Under the pieces are notes generated by a model. That model searched no databases. It worked only from the letters and a program-made list of their open reading frames with translations, and was not told the origin of the DNA. Source: JACMJL01 sp963791805 (GTDB lineage Bacteria > Bacillota > Clostridia > Clostridiales > Clostridiaceae). Taken from it: a stretch of DNA of 64,000 bases. Below, one piece after another: positions 54,951 to 63,424 of this stretch. The DNA lies in NCBI GenBank assembly GCA_963791805.1, contig CAWBTU010000004.1:1175245-1239244 (forward strand), given 5' to 3'. Within the stretch, counting starts at the first letter, position 1, and every line of letters starts with the position of its first letter. A program made the translations under genes and the position numbers.

Positions 54951-55025
54951 CTATGTATCTCGCTGTCTTTTTACACTTGTTGACATACTAAATACTATCA
55001 TAATTGTGGCTACTCCTGCAACTCC
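54951..55025 (-). pseudogene. Possible remnant of a nickel/cobalt transporter component
   Basis: A 25-codon open stretch ending in a stop, GVAGVATIMIVFSMSTSVKRQ, looks like the last membrane helix of a protein such as the PDGLE/CbiN-type component that normally precedes EcfT. In-frame stops lie just upstream. Weak evidence. Confidence 0.35.
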
Positions 55026-55067
55026 TTATGATATAGTCTAATAAATGGATTTAAACAGCACTTCACC

Positions 55068-55727
55068 TTATTTTTCGAATTTACTTTTTACATTTCGTTC
55101 AATATAATTTACAATACAATCTACTCCATATCCTGTTCTTGAAGAAACTTTAAAAATTTCTGCATTAGGGTTTATTTTCTTTGAATCAGTTTCTACCTTT
55201 TTGTCATCAAAATTGAAATGCTCAATCATATCATACTTGTTTAGTATAAGTGCATTTGCTGTAGAAAAAAGTAAAGGATACTTTTCAATTTTATCATCCC
55301 CCTCAGGAATGCTTAGAACAGCAATTTTAAAATCTTCACCTAAATCATACTCCGCAGGACAAACAAGGTTTCCAATATTCTCAATTAGAATTATATCTAT
55401 TTCATCCAAATCAAAAAAACGAATTATATCCTTAATTGACTTTGCTTCAATATGGCAGTCACTTTCTGTATTTAATTGTACAACTGGTATATTTAGTGAA
55501 TCTATTTTTTCTGCATCTACTTTACCTGCTATATCGCCTTCAACTACTGCAAAATTATATTTATATTTTAAATTTTTTATTAATTCAATTATAAAACTTG
55601 TTTTACCTGCTCCAGGAGATCCCATAACATTAATCAAATACACATTTTTGCTTTTTAATAATGCTTTGATTTCATTGCTACAATCTTCATTCTGTTCTAA
55701 TATTTGTCTTACCACCTTAATATCCAT
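55068..55727 (-). CDS. hypB: Hydrogenase/urease nickel incorporation GTPase HypB
   Basis: 219 residues. P-loop GSPGAGKTS near 37, VEGDIAGKVDAEKI, SDCHIEAKSI (metal-binding Cys-His), ENIGNLVCPAEYDLGE and NKYDMIEHF guanine specificity. HypB loads nickel into [NiFe] hydrogenase or related enzymes. No hypA or other hyp genes are next to it, nor an N-terminal histidine stretch. Start ATG 55727 after TTGGAGG. Confidence 0.92.
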   Translation of the reverse strand: MDIKVVRQILEQNEDCSNEIKALLKSKNVYLINVMGSPGAGKTSFIIELIKNLKYKYNFAVVEGDIAGKVDAEKIDSLNIPVVQLNTESDCHIEAKSIKDIIRFFDLDEIDIILIENIGNLVCPAEYDLGEDFKIAVLSIPEGDDKIEKYPLLFSTANALILNKYDMIEHFNFDDKKVETDSKKINPNAEIFKVSSRTGYGVDCIVNYIERNVKSKFEK

Positions 55728-55885
55728 ATCTTTGCCTCCAAAACATTAAATGTTTATAATCTACTTTACAATATTCATTTCATAATGCAAAATAGTAAAT
55801 ATAAATATATTTTAACATATAATCTTGTTTATAGATGCAAAAAAACATTTATAAATATGCGATTCATTTTTATGGAGGCATTAAT

Positions 55886-56306
55886 ATGAAAATTGCTGTA
55901 ATAGATGCTCAAGGTGCAGGCTTTGGACAAGCTGTAATTAAAAAAATACGAAAAGAGATACATGGAAATATAGATATTATTGCTTTAGGCACAAATGTAG
56001 AAGCCACTTCTAATATGGTGAGAGTCAGGTGCTAACGTTGGTATAAGCGGTGAAAGAGGTATTTGTTCGTTTTTAAAAAAGAATGAACTTCAAGCTATTA
56101 TTGCTCCAATCAGTATCATTTGTGATGGAGGTATTAATAGCGAAATCTCATCTTTAATTCCGCACGCAATTTTTCGTTCAAATTGTACTAAATATATTCT
56201 GCCGCTTCAAAAAAACGGAATTTATATACCTGGTACTCGCGATCTTCATATAAGGGGAATGGTAGAAGAAATAATACTAGATATACAAATGAAGCAACTT
56301 CCTTAA
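55886..56306 (+). pseudogene. DUF3842 family protein, frameshifted
   Basis: The first 45 codons from ATG 55886 (GGAGGC upstream) read MKIAVIDAQGAGFGQAVIKK ... LGTNVEATSNM, then shift; the remainder (GANVGISGERGICSFL, APISIICDGGINSEISS, PGTRDLHIRGMVEEII) is in another frame to 56306. The 421-base length has one base too many, located at about 56015-56025 (GTGAGAGTCAGG). The family is uncharacterised and is found near nickel and hydrogenase genes. Sequence error is possible. Confidence 0.78.
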
Positions 56307-56364
56307 ACTCCTAGAATAAAACATTTTTTTTGTGAAACACTAACTTTAAAAAGGAGTGTTATCT

Positions 56365-56565
56365 ATGAAATGGGAGTACAACGTAATTAAGTCTGAAGAA
56401 ATCTTACAATCAAATGACATAACTAAATCACAAAAGGTCCTCAATAAATATGGTGATGACGGTTGGGAGCTTGTCGGCGCTCTACAACAAACACAAAAAA
56501 ATGATGGTTGGATAACAGGTTCTGATAGTGACTTTGCAGTATTCAAAAGAGTAATACAATCTTAA
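56365..56565 (+). CDS. DUF4177 family protein
   Basis: 66 residues, MKWEYNVIKSEEILQSND ... LNKYGDDGWELVGALQQTQ ... FAVFKRVI, the full DUF4177 pattern with its GWELVG core. Function unknown. ATG at 56365 has AAGGAG at good distance and is preferred to the GTG three codons earlier. A related gene lies 1.1 kb away on the other strand. Confidence 0.85.
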   Translation: MKWEYNVIKSEEILQSNDITKSQKVLNKYGDDGWELVGALQQTQKNDGWITGSDSDFAVFKRVIQS

Positions 56566-56570
56566 AATAT

Positions 56571-56616
56571 CATAAAATGGCGTTAATCATGATAATATGA
56601 TTAACGCCATTTTATG
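56571..56616. terminator. Perfect 20-bp-stem terminator after the DUF4177 gene
   Basis: CATAAAATGGCGTTAATCAT is exactly complementary to 56597-56616, with a 6-nt loop. Confidence 0.9.
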
Positions 56617-56930
56617 TATTGTGCAAAACTAAAAAACACTTATTTTATTCTTTTACTTATTTAGGCTAATAATCACTTTTTCCTCTATTTTGTACCCCCC
56701 AAATACATTTTTGATTACAACCTGATTTATACACTTTATCATTGCTTTGTGACAGTTTAGTTTCAATATTATAACTATTTTGTAAACATGCAATCTTTTA
56801 ATTGATTATTTATGGCAAATAATGTAAAATATATTTAAGTAACCAAAAATGTATCTTTATATAGTTCAATGGATGTTTTTCTGTATTTCCATTGGATTTT
56901 GATAAACTTAATTAGAAGGAGTAATAAGTA
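56617..56930. other. Intergenic region upstream of the MerR-like gene
   Basis: A/T-rich. A short hairpin around CAATGGA/TCCATTG at about 56868-56894 precedes the gene; nothing else seen. Confidence 0.4.
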
Positions 56931-57599
56931 ATGGATAATATCAAGTATTATACTATAGGTGAAGTATGTGAATATCTAAGTAATAAAGGTTTCAAAGAAT
57001 TCTATGCCCATAATCTACGATATTTAGAAAAAGTTTTGGAAGACGTTTTTGAAATTAGAAGAGATGTGCATCTAAATAGAGTTTATGTAAAAGAAGATAT
57101 TGAAAAAATAGAAACTATTTTAAACTTGAGAGAGCAAGGATTGAATTATACTGCTATCCGAAATGTATTAGTAAATTCAAATACAGTTGAAGCAGAAATT
57201 GCAATGAGCCAAACCGAACAAGGTTCAATTGAAGAAATTTTTGAAAATAACAAAATTCTCATTCAAAATGAAAATATAGATAAATTTAAAGAGATAATGA
57301 CTGAAATTACTAACAATAGCATATCGACTATTATTGTCCCTAAACTAGAAGACTTTATTCTAGATATGTCAAATTTACAAAAACAAAATATTGAATTAAA
57401 GCTTGCGTTAGAAGTGCAACAGGACGAACATTTTAGAAGGGTTGATGAAAAACTAACTAAATGGAGAGAAGAAAGTAAGAATAAAAAGAGTGAAAAAAGA
57501 AGTCATGGTTTAAGAAGGCTATTTCTTAAACCAACAATTCTTAAAAGTTCCAAAAGCAACCAAGTTACTGGTTGCTTCTTGATCTTCCATAAACTTTAA
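56931..57599 (+). CDS. MerR-like HTH protein (RacA/DUF3967-like), odd C terminus
   Basis: 222 residues. YYTIGEVCEYLSNKGFKEFYAHNLRYLEK is a MerR-type winged helix, RVYVKEDIEKIETILNLREQGLNYTAIR its second part; residues 95-190 are acidic coiled coil, and QQDEHFRRVDEKLTKWRE looks like the DUF3967 tail. The last ~18 residues are encoded by sequence that forms a terminator-like hairpin (57554-57577), suggesting that the natural stop was lost or shifted. Related proteins bind chromosome or plasmid DNA. ATG at 56931 with AGAAGGAG. Confidence 0.72.
   Translation: MDNIKYYTIGEVCEYLSNKGFKEFYAHNLRYLEKVLEDVFEIRRDVHLNRVYVKEDIEKIETILNLREQGLNYTAIRNVLVNSNTVEAEIAMSQTEQGSIEEIFENNKILIQNENIDKFKEIMTEITNNSISTIIVPKLEDFILDMSNLQKQNIELKLALEVQQDEHFRRVDEKLTKWREESKNKKSEKRSHGLRRLFLKPTILKSSKSNQVTGCFLIFHKL
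57554..57577 (+). terminator. Terminator-like hairpin inside the 3' end of the MerR-like frame
   Basis: AAGCAACC/GGTTGCTT 8-bp stem, 22 bases before the annotated stop, followed by CTTGATCTT. Confidence 0.5.
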
Positions 57600-57645
57600 T
57601 TTGTTATCTTTTCATTATAAAATTTATATATTACTGGCCTGCCTT

Positions 57646-57828
57646 TTAAATACTAGTGAGTAACTGTATAATTGTGGGCATCCATCCTTCACCAATATTG
57701 GGTGGATAAAAAATACTTACAAATTCCCAACCTTCTTTACCATAAGTATTTAGTTCTTCTTGTAATTTTGAAGGTTCTTTTAAGTTAGATATTGTTTCGA
57801 ATTTCACTACTTTATATTCCCATTCCAT
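57646..57828 (-). CDS. DUF4177 family protein, degenerate C terminus
   Basis: 60 residues: MEWEYKVVKFETISNLKE ... LNTYGKEGWEFVSIF is a DUF4177 protein, but the family ending (a YTVxxFKR-like strand) is replaced by MPTIIQLLTSI. In the next frame HNYTVT, a stop and YLKGRPV can be read, so a frameshift near 57680 has probably truncated it. ATG at 57828. Confidence 0.7.
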   Translation of the reverse strand: MEWEYKVVKFETISNLKEPSKLQEELNTYGKEGWEFVSIFYPPNIGEGWMPTIIQLLTSI

Positions 57829-58040
57829 AATAAATTCACTCCATTCATTTTTTTAAGTAAGCTATTTTAAAATTTTTCAATAATGCACTTATGTAAATGA
57901 AAATTGAAACTAACTTATTTGCTAAGCGATTAATCAATTATTATATATCTTTGATTGATTATAATAATATAGTATGTTTAGTTATCTTTTTTGTTAATAA
58001 GAACGATTAGCGCTATTTTCATGTTATGTTTATTAATATG

Positions 58041-58090
58041 AAAAAACTGTCCCACCTAAAAATCACTTTTTAGTTTGAGACAGCTTTTTT
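58041..58090 (-). terminator. Terminator of the decayed ABC/peptide operon
   Basis: CTGTC...CTAAAAA pairs with TTTTTAG...GACAG; on the minus strand the stem is followed by T6. Closely related to the hairpin at 61899-61948. Apart from this, the gap 57829-58196 holds nothing recognisable. Confidence 0.7.
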
Positions 58091-58196
58091 GATATTTATA
58101 TTTAACTACACTTTATAAAAGATCCATGTTTATTTAATCAGAGTTTCATATTCCTACTGTTTTAAGCAATTACAGTTTCACTTGGATTATCTTCAA

Positions 58197-58862
58197 CTAT
58201 TTCTCCTGTTCTTCTATTTTTATTATCCGATTACACCTTGCCGCTACATTAATGTCATGGGTTACGATAATCACTGTTTTGCCTTCATTGTTTAACTTAA
58301 TAAATAAATCTATAATTTCTTGGCCGGTTTTTTGATCTAACGCTCCAGTAGGCTCGTCTGCTAAGATTACTTCAGGGCCATTAGCTATTGCTCTTGCAAT
58401 AGCTACACGTTGGCATTGCCCTCCCGAAAGTTGTTTCGGAGTTTTATTTATTTTATCCTTTAAACCAAATCCCTCAAGAATTTCCGTTACTATTTTCTTT
58501 CTTTCTCTATATCTTACATTACCATATTCTAATGGTATTTGAATATTCTCATAATATTGGTGTAATCATTTATTAATGCGAAATGTTGAACCACAAATCC
58601 AAAAGACTTATTTCTAATTTTAGCGATTTTCGAACTGTTAACTTTCGAAATATTATCATTTTTGAAAATATAATCTCCTCTTGTGGAAGTATCCAAAGGT
58701 ACCTATAATATTCAACAGGGTAGTTTTACCTCAACCTGACGCACCCATTATTGCAATAAGCTCTCCTTCATTTATAGTCAGATTAATGTTCTTTAAAGCG
58801 ACTACCCTACCTTCTCCAGTTCCAAATGCTTTTTCAATATTTTTAAGATTAATTAGATTCAT
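58197..58862 (-). pseudogene. ABC transporter ATPase (MacB/LolD-like), nonsense and frameshift mutated
   Basis: ATG at 58862 follows AGGGAGAAG. NLINLKNIEKAFGTGEG runs to Walker A, where GASG-stop-GKTT shows TCA changed to TGA. An extra T near 58700 shifts to LDTSTRGDYIFKNDN ... QHFALINDYT, and a missing A near 58555 shifts again to ENIQIPLEYGN, LSGGQCQRVAIARAIA and Walker B VILADEPTGALD with VTHD. About 222 codons in all. The three lesions make this a true pseudogene unless the read is poor. It would have powered the FtsX-like permeases upstream. Confidence 0.85.
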
Positions 58863-58864
58863 AT

Positions 58865-60116
58865 CTACTCTTCTCCCTTTATCAATTCAATAACATTTAA
58901 ATTAAATATTTTTAATATTGGAATTATACTAATCATAAACGAAAATAAAATCAATAACCCAAGTTCAATTAATAAAAATGTATGGTTAATGCTATGATGA
59001 CATTTATATATAAGTGGTAAACTTAATAATAATGAAACCAGCAATATAATAAATATTTCTAAATAAATTATTTGAGCAATATCTGTTAAAGTTCCTCCGC
59101 TTAAAATATGGAGACCCAATTCCATTTTTCTCTTAATAATTGAATCAAGTATTGAAATTATTAATGTTATGGATGCAAAAACAATTAGAACTATTGATAT
59201 TGAAAGAGTAGTTTTATGTTCTTGTCCATATAAGGTGTTTTCAGTTTTAGCATATTTATTAACATCTTTTATTGTAGTTTTTAAATTTAAAGTATTTTTA
59301 AATACATATTTTATTTCATCTGTTTTCTTTTGAATATTTTGTTTCTGAAGCGTTTTTATCAAATAGCAAGTAGTTACCATTAAAGCACATCATCAATCTA
59401 CTGGTACTAGTCACTCCAAAGAGGGCATTTGTTGTGATAATATAGTTATTGTATTTATATATCTTGTCTCTGTAACTTGCACATTGCCTGGTAATATATT
59501 CATTGTTTTCGATTATCCCAATTACTTTTGCTTTTTTAACATTACCTTCTTCTCTAATGTAATTAAATTCATCACCAATTTTAAAAACTTTACTGTAATC
59601 TGCTCCCACAATGACTGGAAGTACGTTGTTATCACCATATCCAAATTTCATTTCCTTATCACTAAAATATCTACCAGCTTTAAGTTTCAACTTATATTTT
59701 TTTAGAAATGTTTCATTTAAAGTATAATTTTTCACCATAATAAATGATTTATTATCTAACTGAGTTTCTCCTGAAGTCATTTTGAAATTATCTCCATTGT
59801 TAAACTTTTCCACAGAAAAAGCGTTACAACTATTTTCTATATATTGAAAGTCTTTTGAGGATTCCAAATAGTCAAGTGTAGTATTGATGTTTTTTGCGTT
59901 CATGTTTGAATTATGCCAATCATTAAATCCCATCTCATTTAGAGTATACATTTTGCTATTAAATAGCTTGCTTACATGGTTAGAGTCATCCGATACAACC
60001 TTAGTCAAATTTATATTATCGTATAAAATATTAAATGAAAATGTTAATTGTGCGATTAAAAGCAAGGAATATATAACATGAGTACTTATTCCTCTGAATG
60101 CATATTTAAGTTTCAT
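58865..60116 (-). pseudogene. FtsX-like ABC permease, frameshifted in an A run
   Basis: From ATG 60116 (AAAGGGG) a membrane helix and an extracytoplasmic MacB-like domain (YTLNEMGFNDWHNSNMN, IIENNEYITRQ) are read, to NYLLFDKN; then the frame changes at five A (T at 59353-59357), and the last three membrane helices follow (TTLSISIVLIVFASITLIIS, LELGLLILFSF) to 58865. One A fewer gives a continuous 416-residue permease. The FtsX-terminal NVIELIKGEE motif is intact. Confidence 0.82.
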
Positions 60117-60117
60117 A

Positions 60118-61203
60118 CTAATTCCCCTTTAAAAGCTCTACAGGCCTTATCTGATTTATTTTATTCATTGCTATAATTATAAAAATTATACCTAATAATA
60201 CTGAAAATAAAACTGCTGTCACTAAATTTTTATAACTTAAATAATAACTTGATGAATTGATAATTTTAAACATCATTAACAGTTTCTGAATTAATAAAGC
60301 AGATATTATTGAAATTAATGATATAAGCCCATACTTGAGTATTATATTAAAACACAAATTAGTATTAGTAGCTCCGAAAGATTTTCTTACTCCTATTTCT
60401 AATTTCATTTTTTCTATCCAATAAGATATGGCTTTAATAAGACTTAAAAAAACACATAAAATTATTAATAAAAAATTATTAGTCATATATTTAGAACTAT
60501 TAATTGCAGTATTAAGTGGATTAGGCTGAGATTTTTTCTCAGTTATTTCAATATCCGGTCTACTATAATGTAAATTTATGCTTGCCAATATATTCTTTAG
60601 TTCTTCTTCACTTCTGCTTTTGCTATCTATTTCTAATGGAAAATTTGAAATACAGGCTTCATCAAACTCATTATTCAAATTATAAAGAATTAGGTCATCG
60701 TATCTAGTATAGATATTTTTCTTTCCTATTACCCCAATAACCATATATTTTTTAGAATTTCTGTATATATATTTATTATTACCTTCCGTTTTCGCAGTTT
60801 TTAATATATCTTTTCCCACAACTACCTTGTTACCATCACCATTAAAATCTTCAATATTGAAAAATCGTCCTTCTAGTAGGTTGTATCCTCCAATAAATTT
60901 ATTATTAAAAAAAATTCCTTGTCCCACTTTACCAGATTCAAAAACTAACCCAGCTGAGTGTCTTAGAACTATATTTTTATTCTTCTCTAATCTATGTATA
61001 ATGTCAATTTTTTCTTCGTTTTTTAAATCCTCATTTAAATTGAAAGTAATACAATGATTAGATTTTTCATTATTCATTTCCTGGATGTTCTCTCTTGTAT
61101 TTTCTATAAGACTTGATATTAGAGATACCAATACAAATAGGCATATAGTACATATTAAAATATACTGAGCATTTTTAATAATTCGTTTAATTTCTAAAAG
61201 CAT
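60118..61203 (-). CDS. FtsX-like ABC transporter permease
   Basis: 361 residues with one N-terminal helix (ILICTICLFVLVSLISSLI), an extracytoplasmic domain to about 225, and three C-terminal helices, ending QIRPVELLKGN. The FtsX fingerprint KLEIGVRKSFGATNTNL is present. This is the only intact gene of the module; the partner permease and ATPase downstream are broken. Position after a small peptide remnant suggests export of, or protection from, that peptide. ATG at 61203 after AAAGGAG. Confidence 0.85.
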   Translation of the reverse strand: MLLEIKRIIKNAQYILICTICLFVLVSLISSLIENTRENIQEMNNEKSNHCITFNLNEDLKNEEKIDIIHRLEKNKNIVLRHSAGLVFESGKVGQGIFFNNKFIGGYNLLEGRFFNIEDFNGDGNKVVVGKDILKTAKTEGNNKYIYRNSKKYMVIGVIGKKNIYTRYDDLILYNLNNEFDEACISNFPLEIDSKSRSEEELKNILASINLHYSRPDIEITEKKSQPNPLNTAINSSKYMTNNFLLIILCVFLSLIKAISYWIEKMKLEIGVRKSFGATNTNLCFNIILKYGLISLISIISALLIQKLLMMFKIINSSSYYLSYKNLVTAVLFSVLLGIIFIIIAMNKINQIRPVELLKGN

Positions 61204-61232
61204 GCTGATACTCCTTTAAATTTATACCTAAG

Positions 61233-61262
61233 ATCATGGATAATATAAACACTATCCATGAT
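61233..61262 (-). terminator. Hairpin between the peptide remnant and the permease gene
   Basis: ATCATGGATA pairs with TATCCATGAT, 10 bp perfect. Without a clean T-run it may be an attenuator or RNA-processing hairpin that lowers expression of the transport genes relative to the peptide. Confidence 0.5.
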
Positions 61263-61288
61263 TTTATAATTGTTTTAGATAGCCTTAT

Positions 61289-61463
61289 CTATTTGGTTGC
61301 AACATGAGATTCAGATACAGTTGCATTTCCTGGAGATGAAAGTTGACGTTTAGTCTGTGCGTATCCACGACCATATCCATAGTCAGCATCATTTCCACAT
61401 GTACAATAACTTCTTAGTTGGTCATAAGTTGACCCAGTATTTTTTACCTAGCGCTAAGTTTAT
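61289..61463 (-). pseudogene. Remnant of a small Cys/Gly/Tyr-rich peptide gene
   Basis: On the minus strand about 45 codons read NTGSTYDQLRSYCTCGNDAD, then YGYGRGYAQTK and a Ser/Thr/Ala-rich end, to a stop at 61289. There is no start in this frame. One A fewer in the A6 run at 61440-61445 would join it to NLALGK, preceded by ATA at 61461-61463 seven bases after AGAGGT, which looks like an ATG mutated to ATA. The product would be about 57 residues and resembles a ribosomal peptide precursor. No family recognised. Confidence 0.5.
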
Positions 61464-61894
61464 ATATTTACCTCTGATATGAAATTATTATTTTAATACT
61501 AAACAAAAACAATATCATAGAGAGGGAAATAGCTTAAATAGTTTCTTTGACATCATGTTTATAAATTATATACCTCAGTATAGAGTTGCTTATGTTAATA
61601 AATTCCTCTTTTAGCATCATAAGCTATATTGTGCATCTATCTTACATATTTGTAAATAGTTATTCGTGAATTGCTACTTTTATACCTTAAAGTACTATTT
61701 ACCTCTTTTAACGTTTAAAATGCTATATATATTATTTTCCACGGTCAATTTCAGCTATTATACGGCCAGAATTGGCACGGCAGTTCTTCATTATAAATAT
61801 TGTAATGTGGTAGAATACAAGTTTTTAAGGACTCCTTATCTCCCCTGTTACCTTACTTAATTTTAGCAAACACCTCTGATGTTTATTAAGACGA
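61464..61894. other. Intergenic region upstream of the peptide remnant
   Basis: A/T-rich. A 64-codon frame on the plus strand (61666-61860) has no ribosome site and an unlikely composition, so I do not call it. Promoter of the peptide operon is presumably here. Confidence 0.4.
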
Positions 61895-61898
61895 AAAG

Positions 61899-61948
61899 AC
61901 TGGCTCAAACTAAAAATCATTCTTTAGTTTGAGCCAGTTTATTTTTTA
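61899..61948 (-). terminator. Terminator downstream of the chimeric kinase-permease gene
   Basis: ACTGGCTCAAACTAAA (61899-61914) pairs perfectly with 61923-61938. Same loop and inner stem as the hairpin at 58041-58090. Confidence 0.75.
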
Positions 61949-61963
61949 TCTTGTTCTAACTAT

Positions 61964-62870
61964 TTAATTATCCGTTCTTAAATCCTCCACAACTATACCC
62001 TCATTGATTTTCCTCATTGGAATTATACTTGATATTAGTGCAACAAATATTGAACCAAATGTTGCAATAAATATGTTTTTCCAAGGCATAGACCATGGAA
62101 CTTCTCTTATTCCTATCAATAGATTATATAATTTACAATAGCACAGGATTCCAAGGATTGACCCATACACAGCCGCAATAATTCCATATAGCAGTCCCTC
62201 AAGTAGTATCATTTTCTTAATTGAATACTCTGTCATTCCTACAGCCTTAAGTACAGCAAATTCCTTAGTTCTAAGCAATAGATTTGTGCTTATTGTATTA
62301 GAGATATTTAGCCATTCCATTCTATTAAGTTGCGATCTGTTCTTTTCTAGAGAAATCTTTTGAATTTCTGGCTCCATGGATGGATTTTCTAGTAGAATAT
62401 CATTGATTGCATAAAGCGAGGAAAGCGGGGTTTTAAGTTGATGTGAGATATCTGAAATAATATTCTTCAAAAACACTTTATCTTCTTTTAGACTTTCCAT
62501 GCTAAATTTCAATCTATTGGCCATATTATTAAAATTATGCCCAAGGATTGCAAAATCTCCTTCTTCTTCTTCTGAAAGGATAGCATTAAAATTTCCTTCT
62601 ACAACACTTTCTGAGGCTGATGATATAGTTCTAGCTTTACCATATATTTTTACGTATTCAAAATAAATTAGAATTAACAATGGAATTAGATATACTAAAA
62701 TAATAATTAACATTTTCAGCTTGAAAATTGGGGCCAACACTCTTTAATAAGGGTTGAGAGGATAATGAAAGTTTTTTATGGTAATTATAATTATTAAGCA
62801 CTCCCTTACCCTTAGCAACTTCCTCTGAATTCGTAGGCTTTGTAACACTCCTTACCTCACAATCCCAGCT
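61964..62870 (-). pseudogene. Chimera of a histidine kinase N terminus and an ABC permease C terminus
   Basis: From 62740 a 258-codon frame reads one membrane helix (LIIILVYLIPLLILIYFEYV), a HAMP-like region and the H-box SDISHQLKTPLSSLY (His100), up to RSQLNRMEW; it then passes in frame at about 62305-62312 into the end of a BceB/FtsX-type permease (LLLRTKEFAVLKAVGMTEY, KKMILLEG, VEDLRTDN). The kinase ATPase domain, an expected ABC ATPase and the first part of the permease are missing, so an internal deletion joined the two genes. Upstream (62740-62870) the kinase sensor part (KGVLNNYNYHKKLSLSSQPLL) is in another frame and its first helix is absent. Function is unlikely. Confidence 0.8.
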
Positions 62871-63383
62871 ATATCCTAAACCTCTACTTGTCACTACAAA
62901 CTTCGGCTGGGCAGGATTGTCTTCTTATTTTTTCTCTTAGCCTGCGAATATAAACAGAAAGAGAATTATCATCAATAAATGTCCCTTCAATGTCCCATAA
63001 ATTTTCAAGAATACTATTTCTGCTTAATACTTGGTTAGGATTATTCATAAAATTCAAAAGTAATCTATATTCTAAAGCAGTAACTACTACATCTTCATTA
63101 TTCTTTTTAACCTTACCTTGAAGTGTATATAAAACAAGATTTGCTGAAATTAAAATATCACCCTCTTGGTTTGTAAAACTATTTCGCCTTATTGCTGCAT
63201 TTATCCTTGAGATAAGTTCTCTGATTCTAAAGGGTTTAGTTACATAGTCATCTGCTCATAATAAAATTTTCTTGCTTCAGCTATTTTAGCTGCTCTTACC
63301 ACATTAAATCCATCATTTTTCAATGTGTACTCTATGCTATATGAAAGAACACTGTCATCTTCTACTAATAATATGCTACTCAT
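62840..63383 (-). pseudogene. OmpR-family response regulator with internal deletion
   Basis: ATG at 63383 (GGAGAG) gives SSILLVEDDSVLSYSIEYTL to EARKFYYE, then at about 63252-63258 jumps out of frame to ADDYVTKPFRIRELISRI. About 57 codons that include the phosphoacceptor aspartate are lost. The winged helix follows (LEYRLLLNFMNNPNQVLSR, FIDDNSLSVYIRRLREK), then a frameshift near 62925 before FVVTSRGLGYSWDCEV. It was the partner of the broken kinase downstream. Confidence 0.83.
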
Positions 63384-63424
63384 AATTATCTCTCCTAATT
63401 TGTTTTATAATAAATTATATCATA

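Noticed and set aside
55201..55749. 182-codon open frame on the plus strand
   Set aside because: It is the antisense shadow of hypB, whose motifs are complete on the other strand.
61666..61860. 64-codon open frame on the plus strand
   Set aside because: No ribosome site, unusual Tyr/Leu/Phe composition, and no operon context; probably chance in A/T-rich DNA.
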